Source of the DNA: Pseudaeromonas paramecii
GTDB lineage: Bacteria; Pseudomonadota; Gammaproteobacteria; Enterobacterales; Aeromonadaceae
NCBI RefSeq assembly: GCF_039540575.1
Contig: NZ_BAABFC010000019.1
Coordinates: forward strand, 1 to 28,303
Direction of reading: 5' to 3'
DNA: 28,303 bases
The translations under genes were made by a program, and so were the position numbers. Below are positions 22,400 through 28,303 of the stretch, piece by piece. Under the pieces are notes generated by a model. It was not told where the DNA came from. It saw only the letters and a list, made by a program, of their open reading frames with translations, and made no database searches. Every line of letters starts with the position of its first letter. Within the stretch, counting starts at the first letter, position 1.

Positions 22400-23137
22400 A
22401 TGACACCCAATGCCCCCTTCACTCCCGATCAGCAGGCTGGCCTGTACCGCGCCATCTACGAGCGGCGGGATGTGCGCTCCCAGTTTCTGCCGGATGCCAT
22501 CCCCCCGGAGGTGCTGGCCCGGCTGCTGCACGCCGCCCACCACGCGCCGTCCGTGGGCTTCATGCAGCCCTGGGATTTCATCCTGATCGAGGATCTCGCC
22601 ACCCGGCAGGCGGTGAAGCGCCTGTTTGACGAAGCGAACGAGGCCGCCGCAACACAGTTTGCCGGCGAGGGGCGCGAGCAGCAGTACCGTCGTCTCAAGC
22701 TCGAGGGCATTCTCGACAGCCCGCTGAACCTGTGCATCACCTGCGATCGCAGCCGGGGCGGCCCGCATGTGCTGGGACGCACCAGCATACTGGAGATGGA
22801 CTTGTTCAGCGCGTGTCTGGCGGTGCAGAACCTCTGGCTGGCCGCCCGGGCCGAAGGTATCGGTGTCGGTTGGGTGAGCATCTTGGATAACGATCGGCTG
22901 GCGCAGCTGCTGGGCCTGCCGGAACAGGTCTATCCCCTGGCCTACCTGTGCCTGGGCTATGTCAGCGAGTTCTTGCCGCAACCCGAGCTGCAGACCCAGG
23001 GCTGGCGGCAGCGCCTGCCGCTGGAGAGCCTGATCCACCAGGATCGCTGGGGCACGCCCCTGGCCCAGGGGCCTTTGCAAACCGCCCTAGGTAACATGAC
23101 GTCTATACCAGCAGTCGATACGACAACGGCGCCCTGA
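22400..23137 (+). CDS. bluB: 5,6-dimethylbenzimidazole synthase BluB
   Basis: This 245-residue flavin-destructase of the nitroreductase fold converts reduced FMN and oxygen into the lower ligand of vitamin B12. The BluB opening is clear (FTPDQ, IYERRDVRSQFLPDAIP, HHAPSVGFMQPWDFILI), followed by the family stretch GIGVGWVSILDN. Length is usual once started at ATG 22400; a GTG at 22367 is possible, and neither start has a good ribosome site. It stands alone, divergent from the nitrate transport operon, and no other cob genes except the SUMT gene (used for siroheme) lie nearby. Its product would serve the B12-dependent ribonucleotide reductase in this window. Confidence 0.88.
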   Translation: MTPNAPFTPDQQAGLYRAIYERRDVRSQFLPDAIPPEVLARLLHAAHHAPSVGFMQPWDFILIEDLATRQAVKRLFDEANEAAATQFAGEGREQQYRRLKLEGILDSPLNLCITCDRSRGGPHVLGRTSILEMDLFSACLAVQNLWLAARAEGIGVGWVSILDNDRLAQLLGLPEQVYPLAYLCLGYVSEFLPQPELQTQGWRQRLPLESLIHQDRWGTPLAQGPLQTALGNMTSIPAVDTTTAP

Positions 23138-23160
23138 GGCGCCGCTACATAAAGATTGAA

Positions 23161-23177
23161 TCTGTCTATTCGACAGA
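23161..23177 (-). terminator. Weak hairpin after nasT
   Basis: A six-bp stem (TCTGTC / GACAGA) with a five-base loop lies four bases from the nasT stop; on the minus strand only a broken T stretch follows (TTCAATCTTT). A second GC hairpin (GGCGCC / GGCGCC, 23128-23143) spans the bluB stop. Either could end the converging transcripts, neither convincingly. Confidence 0.35.
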
Positions 23178-23181
23178 CGGC

Positions 23182-23745
23182 CTATTCGGCTTCGTTTTTC
23201 GCCAGCAGGCGACGGGCCAGCTCCCCCAGGCTCAGGCTGTGTTGCATGGCCGCCGAGCGCAGCGCCTTATAGGCGGCTTCCTCATCCAGGCCGTGCTGCT
23301 TCATCAGCACCCCCTTGGCCCGCTCCACCCATTTGCGCTCCGCCAGCTTCTGTTCCAGTTCCGCCATCCGCTGCTGCTGCTGGGCTCGCGCGCCCTGCTG
23401 GGTGCGGGCCAGCTTGATCCAGGCCTCGACAGGTTCCTTGTCTCCCAGCTTATGGGGCACCAGGGTCACGCCGGCGGCCAGCAGCTGTTGCTGCAGGTGT
23501 TCGGGCAAGGCGTCGGCAAACAGCACCACAGGCAGACCTCGCTCCGCCAGGGTGGTGGCCAGCAGGCGCCATTCGGCGGTGAGGCGCTTGCAGTCCAGCA
23601 TCAGGCCATCGGCGCCGTCGGCCTGTGTCCAGGGATCCCGCGCCGCCAGGGGGACAGGCTCATGGCCGTAACGGCTCAGCAGCAGGGCCAGACGATTGGC
23701 CTGGGCCAGCTCGTCGGCAAAAAACAGAATGCGGGAAAAACTCAT
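23182..23745 (-). CDS. nasT: ANTAR-domain antitermination regulator, NasT type
   Basis: This 187-residue RNA-binding regulator has an N-terminal receiver-like domain (about 1-115; one Asp in LMLDCKRL may be the phospho-site equivalent, but the normal acidic pair is not evident). A charged coiled linker (about 118-135, rich in Gln, Glu and Arg) joins it to the C-terminal ANTAR domain (about 128-187: LAERKWVERAKGVLMKQ, then three short helices). ANTAR proteins bind tandem hexaloop hairpins and prevent terminator formation; matching hairpins lie in the nrtA and nasA leaders. It ends the nasA-cobA-nasT unit, 23 bases after cobA, so it is itself under the attenuator it should control. No NasS-like cytoplasmic nitrate sensor is seen in this window. 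Confidence 0.85.
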   Translation of the reverse strand: MSFSRILFFADELAQANRLALLLSRYGHEPVPLAARDPWTQADGADGLMLDCKRLTAEWRLLATTLAERGLPVVLFADALPEHLQQQLLAAGVTLVPHKLGDKEPVEAWIKLARTQQGARAQQQQRMAELEQKLAERKWVERAKGVLMKQHGLDEEAAYKALRSAAMQHSLSLGELARRLLAKNEAE

Positions 23746-23768
23746 GACCGCTCCATGGTCGGCGGGGC

Positions 23769-24530
23769 TCAGGCGACAGACCGCCAGCTCTGCTCCGCCA
23801 GGCTCAGCAGGGCATCACGCAGCGCCACCACCTCCCCCAGTATCATCAGAACCGGGCTCTGTCCCTTGAGGGCCAGCGCCTGCTGCGATAACGCCCCCAA
23901 GCAGGTGGTGATCACCTGTTGCCGGGCGCTGGTACCGGCCACCACCAGGGCCACCGGCAAGTCCTGGGTCATTCCGGCGGCCAGCAATCCCTGCTCGATC
24001 CGCTCGGCCTGCTCCAGGCCCATGTAAAATACCAAGGTTCCCCCACCCTTGACCAGCGCCTGCCAGGGGGCAAAGCAACTGCCATCCTGCAGATGGCCGG
24101 TCACCAGGGTCACGGAGCGGGCCAGCCCCCTGTGGGTCAGGGGGATCTGGCTGGCCGCCGCGCAGCCCAGGGCCGCCGTGATCCCCGGCACCACCTCGTA
24201 GGGGATGCCGGCCTCGGCCAGACACAGGGCCTCCTCGCCGCCTCGGCCAAACACGAAGGGATCGCCGCCCTTGAGCCGAACCACCCGCTTGCCGCGCCGC
24301 GCCTGTTGGACCAGCAGCCGGTTGATGGCCTCCTGGCTCAGGCTGGGGGCGCCACAACGCTTGCCCACATCGAAGCGCTCCGCCGTGCTGGGAATGAGCG
24401 CCACTATCTCTTCCCCCACCAGACGATCGAATACCACCACCTCGGCCTGCTGCAGCCGTCGCAGCGCCTTCACCGTCAGCAGCTCCACATCACCGGGCCC
24501 AGCGCCTACCAAGGCAACACATCCGTCCAT
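23769..24530 (-). CDS. cobA: Uroporphyrinogen-III C-methyltransferase (SUMT)
   Basis: This 253-residue enzyme transfers two methyl groups from SAM to uroporphyrinogen III, giving precorrin-2, the branch point to siroheme and B12. Typical motifs are VGAGPGDVELLTVKA at the N-terminus, VVFDRLV, RLKGGDPFVFGRGGEE and PGITAALGCAA. It lacks the CysG oxidase/ferrochelatase domain, so siroheme completion needs another gene. It lies 10 bases after nasA with AAGGAG before the ATG. Placement in the nitrate unit suggests its main job is siroheme for NirB. Confidence 0.93.
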   Translation of the reverse strand: MDGCVALVGAGPGDVELLTVKALRRLQQAEVVVFDRLVGEEIVALIPSTAERFDVGKRCGAPSLSQEAINRLLVQQARRGKRVVRLKGGDPFVFGRGGEEALCLAEAGIPYEVVPGITAALGCAAASQIPLTHRGLARSVTLVTGHLQDGSCFAPWQALVKGGGTLVFYMGLEQAERIEQGLLAAGMTQDLPVALVVAGTSARQQVITTCLGALSQQALALKGQSPVLMILGEVVALRDALLSLAEQSWRSVA

Positions 24531-24540
24531 GGCACTCTCC

Positions 24541-27159
24541 TTATTCGGCGTAACTGACACGACAGCTGATGAGCAGCTTCTCCAGCTCGCCCACACAGGT
24601 ACCGCAATTGGTGCCACATTTGAGGCTGGCTTGCAGCCCCGCCAGTTCATGGATCCCCTGCTGTTCGATGGCCTCGCGGATCTGCTTCTCACTGACCCGG
24701 AAGCAAGAGCAGACCATGCGCGTGTCCCCCGCCAGAGCCTGCTCTATGGTCGCCGACAGGGCGCTGGCCGACAGGGGCACCTTGAGCAGCCCGGCCAGCA
24801 ACCCGGTGTTGAGCTGCCATTGGCTGTCCCCAGCCAGCAGCAGACCGTGGATCCGTCCCTGTTTGAGCAGCACCGCCACCCAGCCATCGCCCTTGAGAGG
24901 CAGCCGCAGCCACTGCCCCTTGCGGGCCAGCACCTGCCACAACTCCTGCCGGCTGCAGGCATCATCGGCCAGCAGGCGACACTCGCCACCGTCCACCGGC
25001 CGACGACTCCACCAACGGGGGACGAAGGACCACTCAGGCTCATGCACTCCCACCCAGACACCGTGCCAGCGGGCATTGAAGGGCGTTGCCAGCACCCGGG
25101 TCTGCTTGAACTGCGGCTGGCCGGAGACGGGATCCGTCACCGGCGCCACCAGACGGTTCACCCCGCCGGCGGCGGTGAAGCTGTCGCTCCAGTGCATCGG
25201 CATGAAGGCTTCGTTATCCGCCAGGGCATCGTCGCGCTCCAGCCGCGCCAGCACCTCGCCCCGCGGTGAGCTCAGGTGCACCAGTTGCCCGGGCTCCAGG
25301 CCCGATTGCAGCAGGGTGTGGTGATTGACCGTGACGCGCGGATAGGGCTCGGCTTCCATCAGCCGAGGCAGATGGCCGGTGCGGGTCATGGTGTGCCACT
25401 GATCCCGCAGCCGGCCTGTGTTTAGCAGCCAACCCTCTTCTTGCTCCAACACGGGTGCCTGCGGCACAGTGGCAATCAGTCTGGCCTTGCCATCCGGGGT
25501 AGAGAAGCGGCCATCGCCAAACAGACGGCGCGCATCGGCAGATCGTCCTGCCAGTACGGGCCATTGCTGCGGCGCCAGCCCGTCATACTCCTCGGCACTC
25601 AGCGCGGCTAACCCGCCCAAATTCAGCTGACGGACACCGTCATTCTCGAAGGCGGTCAGGGCGGCAAACTCGGACCAGATGGCGTGGGTGTTGGGATAGT
25701 CGAACGCCTCGGCGAAGCCCATGCGCTTCCCCACCTCGGCCAACGCCCACCAATCAGGCCGCGCCTCGCCAGGCGGCGCGGTGAAGGCCCGCTGCCGACT
25801 GATGCAGCGCTCCGAATTGGTGACTGTTCCCTCCCGCTCGCCCCAACCGGCGGCCGGCAGCAACAGGTGGGCGAATTTGGCGGTGTCCGTGTTGTCCGTC
25901 ATCTCGGAGACAATCAAAAATTCGCAGTTGGCCAGCGCCTCGCGCACCCTGGCAGAATCCGGCAGCGAGATGGCCGGATTGGTGGCAATGACCCACAGGG
26001 CCCGCACCTCCCCCTTGCGTACCGCATCAAACAGCTGCACCGCCTTGTGGCCGGAGCGGGTGGCAATCCGTGGCGAACCCCAGAAGCGCTGCACCCGTTC
26101 GCAATCCGTCTCGTTGAATCCCATATGAGCCGCCAACTGAGTGGCCAAGCCCCCCACCTCACGCCCCCCCATGGCATTGGGTTGGCCCGTCATGGAGAAG
26201 GGCGATGCTCCCGGCTTGCCCACCCGCCCGGTGAGCAGATGGGCATTGATGATGCTGTTGCCCTTGTCGGTGCCCTGATTGGACTGATTGACCCCCTGAC
26301 AGAACAGGGTCACGGTACGAGGCCGCTCGGCAAACCAGCGATAGAAGGCCAGCAGATCGGTCTGATTCAGGCCGCAGGTCTGCGCAATGGCCGCCAGTTC
26401 ATAGGCAGGATCATCCAGCAAGGTGGTCAGCTCCGCCAACCCCTGGGTATGAGCCCGGACATAGGCTTCATCCACCTTACCCACCTCAAACAGATAACGG
26501 CACAGACCATTGAACAACCAGACATCCGTCCCCGGCAGCAAGCCCAGATGCAGATCCGCCTGCTCGGCACTCATGGTCTTGCGGGGATCCACTACCACCA
26601 GCTTCATCTGTGGCCGTTTTGCCCGTGCCTGCTGGATACGCCGAAAAATGACCGGATGGGTCCAGGCGGTATTGGCCCCCACCAGGATCAGCAGATCGCA
26701 CTGCTCCAGATCCTCATAGCAACCCGGCACCACGTCCTCGCCAAAGGCGCGGGTATGGGCCATCACAGCCGACGACATGCACAGGCGGGAGTTGGTATCT
26801 ATGTTGGCCGCCCCGATGAAGCCCTTCATCAGCTTGTTGGCCACATAGTAGTCCTCGGTCAGCAGCTGACCGGAGACGTAGAAGCCAATGGCCTCCGGGC
26901 CCGACTCGGCGATGATCTGGTTGAAGCGGGCAGCAATCTCGTCCAGCGCCCCATCCCAGCCCAGGTGACGCCCCTCTAAACGCGGATATAACAAGCGCCT
27001 TGGGTAGTCCATGGTCTCCAGCAAGGAGCTGCCCTTGATGCACAAGGCACCCTTGTTGGCCGGATGTTCCGGATTGCCTGCCAGGATGGCGCCATCCTGG
27101 ATAGTGATACCGCAGCCTACTCCGCAGTAGGCGCATGTGGTTTGCGTTGTTTGGCTCAT
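24541..27159 (-). CDS. nasA: Assimilatory nitrate reductase catalytic subunit NasA
   Basis: This 872-residue cytoplasmic Mo-bisMGD enzyme reduces nitrate to nitrite. The N-terminal [4Fe-4S] ligands are C9, C12, C16 and C40. The molybdenum-ligand Cys is about C127 (NSRLCMSSAV). NAMGGREVGGLA and the C-terminal MopB-binding domain (TRTGHLPRL, then MPMHWSD) follow. A BFD-type [2Fe-2S] domain ends the protein (MVCSCFRVS ... CGTNCGTCVG), as in Klebsiella NasA. No signal peptide or Tat motif is present. Start 27159 is chosen because the protein then begins just before the Fe-S motif; the longer start at 27219 would lie inside the attenuator. Confidence 0.95.
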   Translation of the reverse strand: MSQTTQTTCAYCGVGCGITIQDGAILAGNPEHPANKGALCIKGSSLLETMDYPRRLLYPRLEGRHLGWDGALDEIAARFNQIIAESGPEAIGFYVSGQLLTEDYYVANKLMKGFIGAANIDTNSRLCMSSAVMAHTRAFGEDVVPGCYEDLEQCDLLILVGANTAWTHPVIFRRIQQARAKRPQMKLVVVDPRKTMSAEQADLHLGLLPGTDVWLFNGLCRYLFEVGKVDEAYVRAHTQGLAELTTLLDDPAYELAAIAQTCGLNQTDLLAFYRWFAERPRTVTLFCQGVNQSNQGTDKGNSIINAHLLTGRVGKPGASPFSMTGQPNAMGGREVGGLATQLAAHMGFNETDCERVQRFWGSPRIATRSGHKAVQLFDAVRKGEVRALWVIATNPAISLPDSARVREALANCEFLIVSEMTDNTDTAKFAHLLLPAAGWGEREGTVTNSERCISRQRAFTAPPGEARPDWWALAEVGKRMGFAEAFDYPNTHAIWSEFAALTAFENDGVRQLNLGGLAALSAEEYDGLAPQQWPVLAGRSADARRLFGDGRFSTPDGKARLIATVPQAPVLEQEEGWLLNTGRLRDQWHTMTRTGHLPRLMEAEPYPRVTVNHHTLLQSGLEPGQLVHLSSPRGEVLARLERDDALADNEAFMPMHWSDSFTAAGGVNRLVAPVTDPVSGQPQFKQTRVLATPFNARWHGVWVGVHEPEWSFVPRWWSRRPVDGGECRLLADDACSRQELWQVLARKGQWLRLPLKGDGWVAVLLKQGRIHGLLLAGDSQWQLNTGLLAGLLKVPLSASALSATIEQALAGDTRMVCSCFRVSEKQIREAIEQQGIHELAGLQASLKCGTNCGTCVGELEKLLISCRVSYAE

Positions 27160-27176
27160 CCTGGCCCCCAAATAAC

Positions 27177-27210
27177 AAAAGGCGTCCAACCCGCATTGCG
27201 GGTGGACGCC
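27177..27210 (-). terminator. Attenuator terminator in the nasA leader
   Basis: A 13-bp stem (GGCGTCCA then CCCGC, paired with GCGGG and TGGACGCC, one bulged base) is followed by TTTTGTTATTT, just 18 bases before the nasA ATG. It mirrors the attenuator of the nrtA leader in position. Confidence 0.88.
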
Positions 27211-27218
27211 TTTGTCCA
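27203..27218 (-). ncRNA. Hexaloop hairpin, ANTAR target, in the nasA leader
   Basis: TGGAC-[AAAGGC]-GTCCA is a five-bp stem with a hexaloop having A at 1 and G at 4. Its 3' arm is the first part of the attenuator stem, so the two structures exclude each other. The partner hairpin expected upstream is not convincing: the best candidate is an ATAGTC loop with a mismatched stem at about 27225-27240. Confidence 0.7.
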
Positions 27219-27258
27219 TAGATGCATGTTGACTATATCTTCACTGTCCTAGTGGCTA

Positions 27259-27273
27259 GCATTTCCTATGCCA
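27259..27273 (-). promoter_or_regulatory. Sigma-54-like promoter of nasA
   Basis: TGGCATAGGAAATGC carries the essential GG and GC with ten bases between and matches TGGCAC-N5-TTGC apart from two further bases. The start predicted near 27247 leaves a leader of about 90 bases containing the hexaloop hairpin and the attenuator. Confidence 0.6.
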
Positions 27274-27336
27274 AGAAAAGAGAGAGTGTACCGGCCATCC
27301 TACTCGTCCGACACGCCATATTCGCCCCATGTTGGC

Positions 27337-27364
27337 GCACCAAAATCAGGATCGGCACCAAAAC
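27337..27364. promoter_or_regulatory. Two NtrC half-sites upstream of nasA
   Basis: GCACCAAAAT (27337-27346) and GCACCAAAAC (27355-27364), 18 bases apart, match the left part of the NtrC site GCACCAAAATGGTGC; the right halves are absent. They lie about 95-115 bases before the predicted nasA start. The second overlaps the T tract of the neighbouring terminator. Confidence 0.45.
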
Positions 27365-27389
27365 AAAACGCCCGTCATTCGACGGGCGT
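27360..27389 (-). terminator. Rho-independent terminator of the carbohydrate-binding-like lipoprotein gene
   Basis: A nine-bp perfect stem (ACGCCCGTC / GACGGGCGT, loop ATTC on the plus strand) is followed on the minus strand by TTTTGTTTT. It lies 20 bases after the lipoprotein stop and separates it from the nasA promoter region. Confidence 0.9.
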
Positions 27390-27409
27390 TGCACTCACTA
27401 AGGCGTGAA

Positions 27410-27886
27410 TTACTTGGCAGCGGGCTTGACGTAAACCACCGGCTTCTCGCCACGGACATCCAAGTAGAACTCGAACATACCGTCAGCATCCGGAGTGACC
27501 TTCACTTCTTCGAACTTGGAGTTAGGAGTCACAACGACCGGATCGCCACCGATAGTGAAAACACCGGGGGCCTCAACATAACCAAAGTTGGTGCCCGGAG
27601 TCCATGCAACGTCTGCGAACTTGAACTTGTAAGGGGCGTAATCAACCTTCAGCTCACCTTTGGCCATGTATACGCCGTCTTCAACCTTTTGGATGAGATA
27701 TTCAGGCTTGGCGGCCCAATCATTCATTTCACCACGCAGGTAAAGAGGCTTACCAAAAACATCAGCACCACCATTACCAGAAGCAGAGGCAGAATCACCA
27801 GCGGCGCCAGCATCACCATTGGAGGCACAACCAGCCAGAACCAGTGCACCCACTGCAAACATAGAAGTCAGAAATTTCTTAAACAT
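27410..27886 (-). CDS. Lipoprotein with a carbohydrate-binding/E-set-like domain
   Basis: This 158-residue protein begins with a lipoprotein signal (MFKKFLTS, hydrophobic run, LVLAGC with the acylated Cys at about 20). A low-complexity linker of Gly, Ala, Ser and Asp follows (about 21-42), then one beta-rich domain. PLYLRGEMNDWAAKPEY, YKFKFADVAW and TPGTNFGYV resemble the immunoglobulin-like starch-binding modules attached to pullulanases and related amylases. The +2 residue after Cys is Ser, compatible with outer-membrane sorting. Its codons are less GC-biased than those of its neighbours. Start 27886 has AAGGAA seven bases upstream. A single gene with its own terminator; it may bind glycans at the cell surface, but this is inferred from the domain alone. 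Confidence 0.8.
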   Translation of the reverse strand: MFKKFLTSMFAVGALVLAGCASNGDAGAAGDSASASGNGGADVFGKPLYLRGEMNDWAAKPEYLIQKVEDGVYMAKGELKVDYAPYKFKFADVAWTPGTNFGYVEAPGVFTIGGDPVVVTPNSKFEEVKVTPDADGMFEFYLDVRGEKPVVYVKPAAK

Positions 27887-28063
27887 GATCGTTCCTTCGC
27901 TAAAGTAGTTATGTGATAAGGAAGAGGGTCTACTCAACCCTACGGGGCTCATTAGAGCAAAACTACCGGCAAGAAAAACCTGTCCACCTCACAATCTTTG
28001 ATACAGAAAGTTACCTTCCAATGAGGCTGGGATCGTGATCCCCTTATGGCTAGATACAGGAAA

Positions 28064-28096
28064 TAAAAAAGCAAAACCCCGGCATAAGGCCGGGGT
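28064..28096 (-). terminator. Terminator of the ribosomal RNA operon
   Basis: An eight-bp stem (ACCCCGGC / GCCGGGGT) with loop ATAAG is followed on the minus strand by TTTTGCTTTTTTATTT. It begins 12 bases after the 5S gene. Confidence 0.92.
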
Positions 28097-28107
28097 CTCT
28101 TAAAGGG

Positions 28108-28225
28108 TGTTTGATGGTGTCCTACTCTCACATGGCGAATGCCACACTACCATCGGCGCTACAGCATTTCACTTCTGTGTTCGGCATGGGAACAGGTGGG
28201 ACCACTGCGCTATTGCCATCAAACA
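28108..28225 (-). rRNA. rrf: 5S ribosomal RNA
   Basis: The 118-base segment matches 5S rRNA closely: complementary ends (TGTTTGATGG / CCATCAAACA), CCCACCTG, CCATGCCGAAC, CAGAAGTGAAA, GCGCCGATGGTAGTG and GAGAGTAGG. It follows tRNA-Thr by six bases and is the last gene of an rrn operon whose body lies right of the window. Confidence 0.97.
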
Positions 28226-28231
28226 TATTAG

Positions 28232-28303
28232 TGGTGCTGATACCCAGAGTCGAACTGGGGACCTCACCCTTACCAAGGGTGCGCTCTACCAACTGAGCCA
28301 TAT
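28232..28303 (-). tRNA. thrV: tRNA-Thr(GGT), first four bases outside the window
   Basis: The segment reads as a tRNA from position 5 to the encoded CCA. D arm GGCTCAGTTGGTAGAGC, anticodon arm CACCC-TTGGTAA-GGGTG (anticodon GGT, threonine), T arm with GTTCGAC, and acceptor 3' side TATCAGC followed by A and CCA are all visible. Position between an rrn operon and a final 5S gene is as in E. coli rrnD. Confidence 0.95.

Noticed and set aside
22184..23080. 298-codon open frame opposite bluB
   Set aside because: bluB carries clear family motifs; the reverse frame does not and would run through the nrtA promoter.
23128..23143. Terminator at the bluB stop
   Set aside because: The GGCGCC stem has no T tract in either direction; at most a weak element.
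27242..27271. Two hairpins with AGGAA and AGGAC loops as the ANTAR pair for nasA
   Set aside because: The loops have five bases and lack G at position 4, and the first coincides with the -24/-12 promoter, so it is probably not transcribed.

Overview
The window looks like chromosomal DNA of a high-GC gammaproteobacterium, most likely of the Aeromonadales (Aeromonas/Oceanimonas type). This rests on the gene content (NasA/NirBD/NrtABC nitrate assimilation, a split class II ribonucleotide reductase, a YbiW/YbiY/FsaA module) and on an rrn operon end with tRNA-Thr(GGT) followed by a second 5S rRNA, as in enterobacterial rrnD. The genus is inferred. No insertion sequence, prophage or CRISPR array was seen.

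Layout. 1-1200: possible tail of an upstream gene, a terminator, and a ZIP metal transporter of the BbZIP type with a Fur-like palindrome at its promoter. 1216-5365: a glycyl radical enzyme (YbiW type), its radical-SAM activase (YbiY type) and, divergently, an FsaA-type aldolase; a perfect FNR box lies between them at the expected distance from both start sites. 5425-7098: a small lipoprotein, and divergently a 39-codon ORF just ahead of a GAF-GGDEF diguanylate cyclase. 7147-10000: split adenosylcobalamin-dependent ribonucleotide reductase, nrdJa-nrdJb.

10307-22055, all leftward: one long gene string nrtA-nrtB-nrtC-nirB-nirD-moeA-moeB-[structured leader, probable Moco riboswitch]-moaA-mobA-moaB-moaC-moaD-moaE. 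It combines nitrate uptake, nitrite reduction and molybdenum-cofactor synthesis. bluB (lower-ligand synthesis of B12) is divergent at 22400. A second leftward unit, 27159-23182, is nasA-cobA-nasT: assimilatory nitrate reductase, siroheme-branch methyltransferase and an ANTAR antiterminator. A carbohydrate-binding-like lipoprotein and the rrn end (5S, tRNA-Thr) close the window.

How it works together. NrtABC imports nitrate, NasA (Mo-bisMGD) reduces it to nitrite, and NirBD (siroheme, FAD) reduces nitrite to ammonium. The moa/moe/mob genes supply the Mo cofactor and CobA supplies the siroheme precursor. Both operon leaders (nrtA and nasA) carry an intrinsic terminator immediately before the first gene. 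In each, the ascending arm also forms part of a small hairpin with an A-N-N-G-N-N hexaloop, the signature of ANTAR-protein targets; the ANTAR protein is encoded at the end of the nasA unit. Upstream of each leader there is a -24/-12 (sigma-54) promoter-like element and NtrC-like half-sites. The inferred scheme is nitrogen-limitation activation plus nitrate-dependent antitermination, as in the Klebsiella nas system but with a NasT-type regulator and no visible sensor partner.
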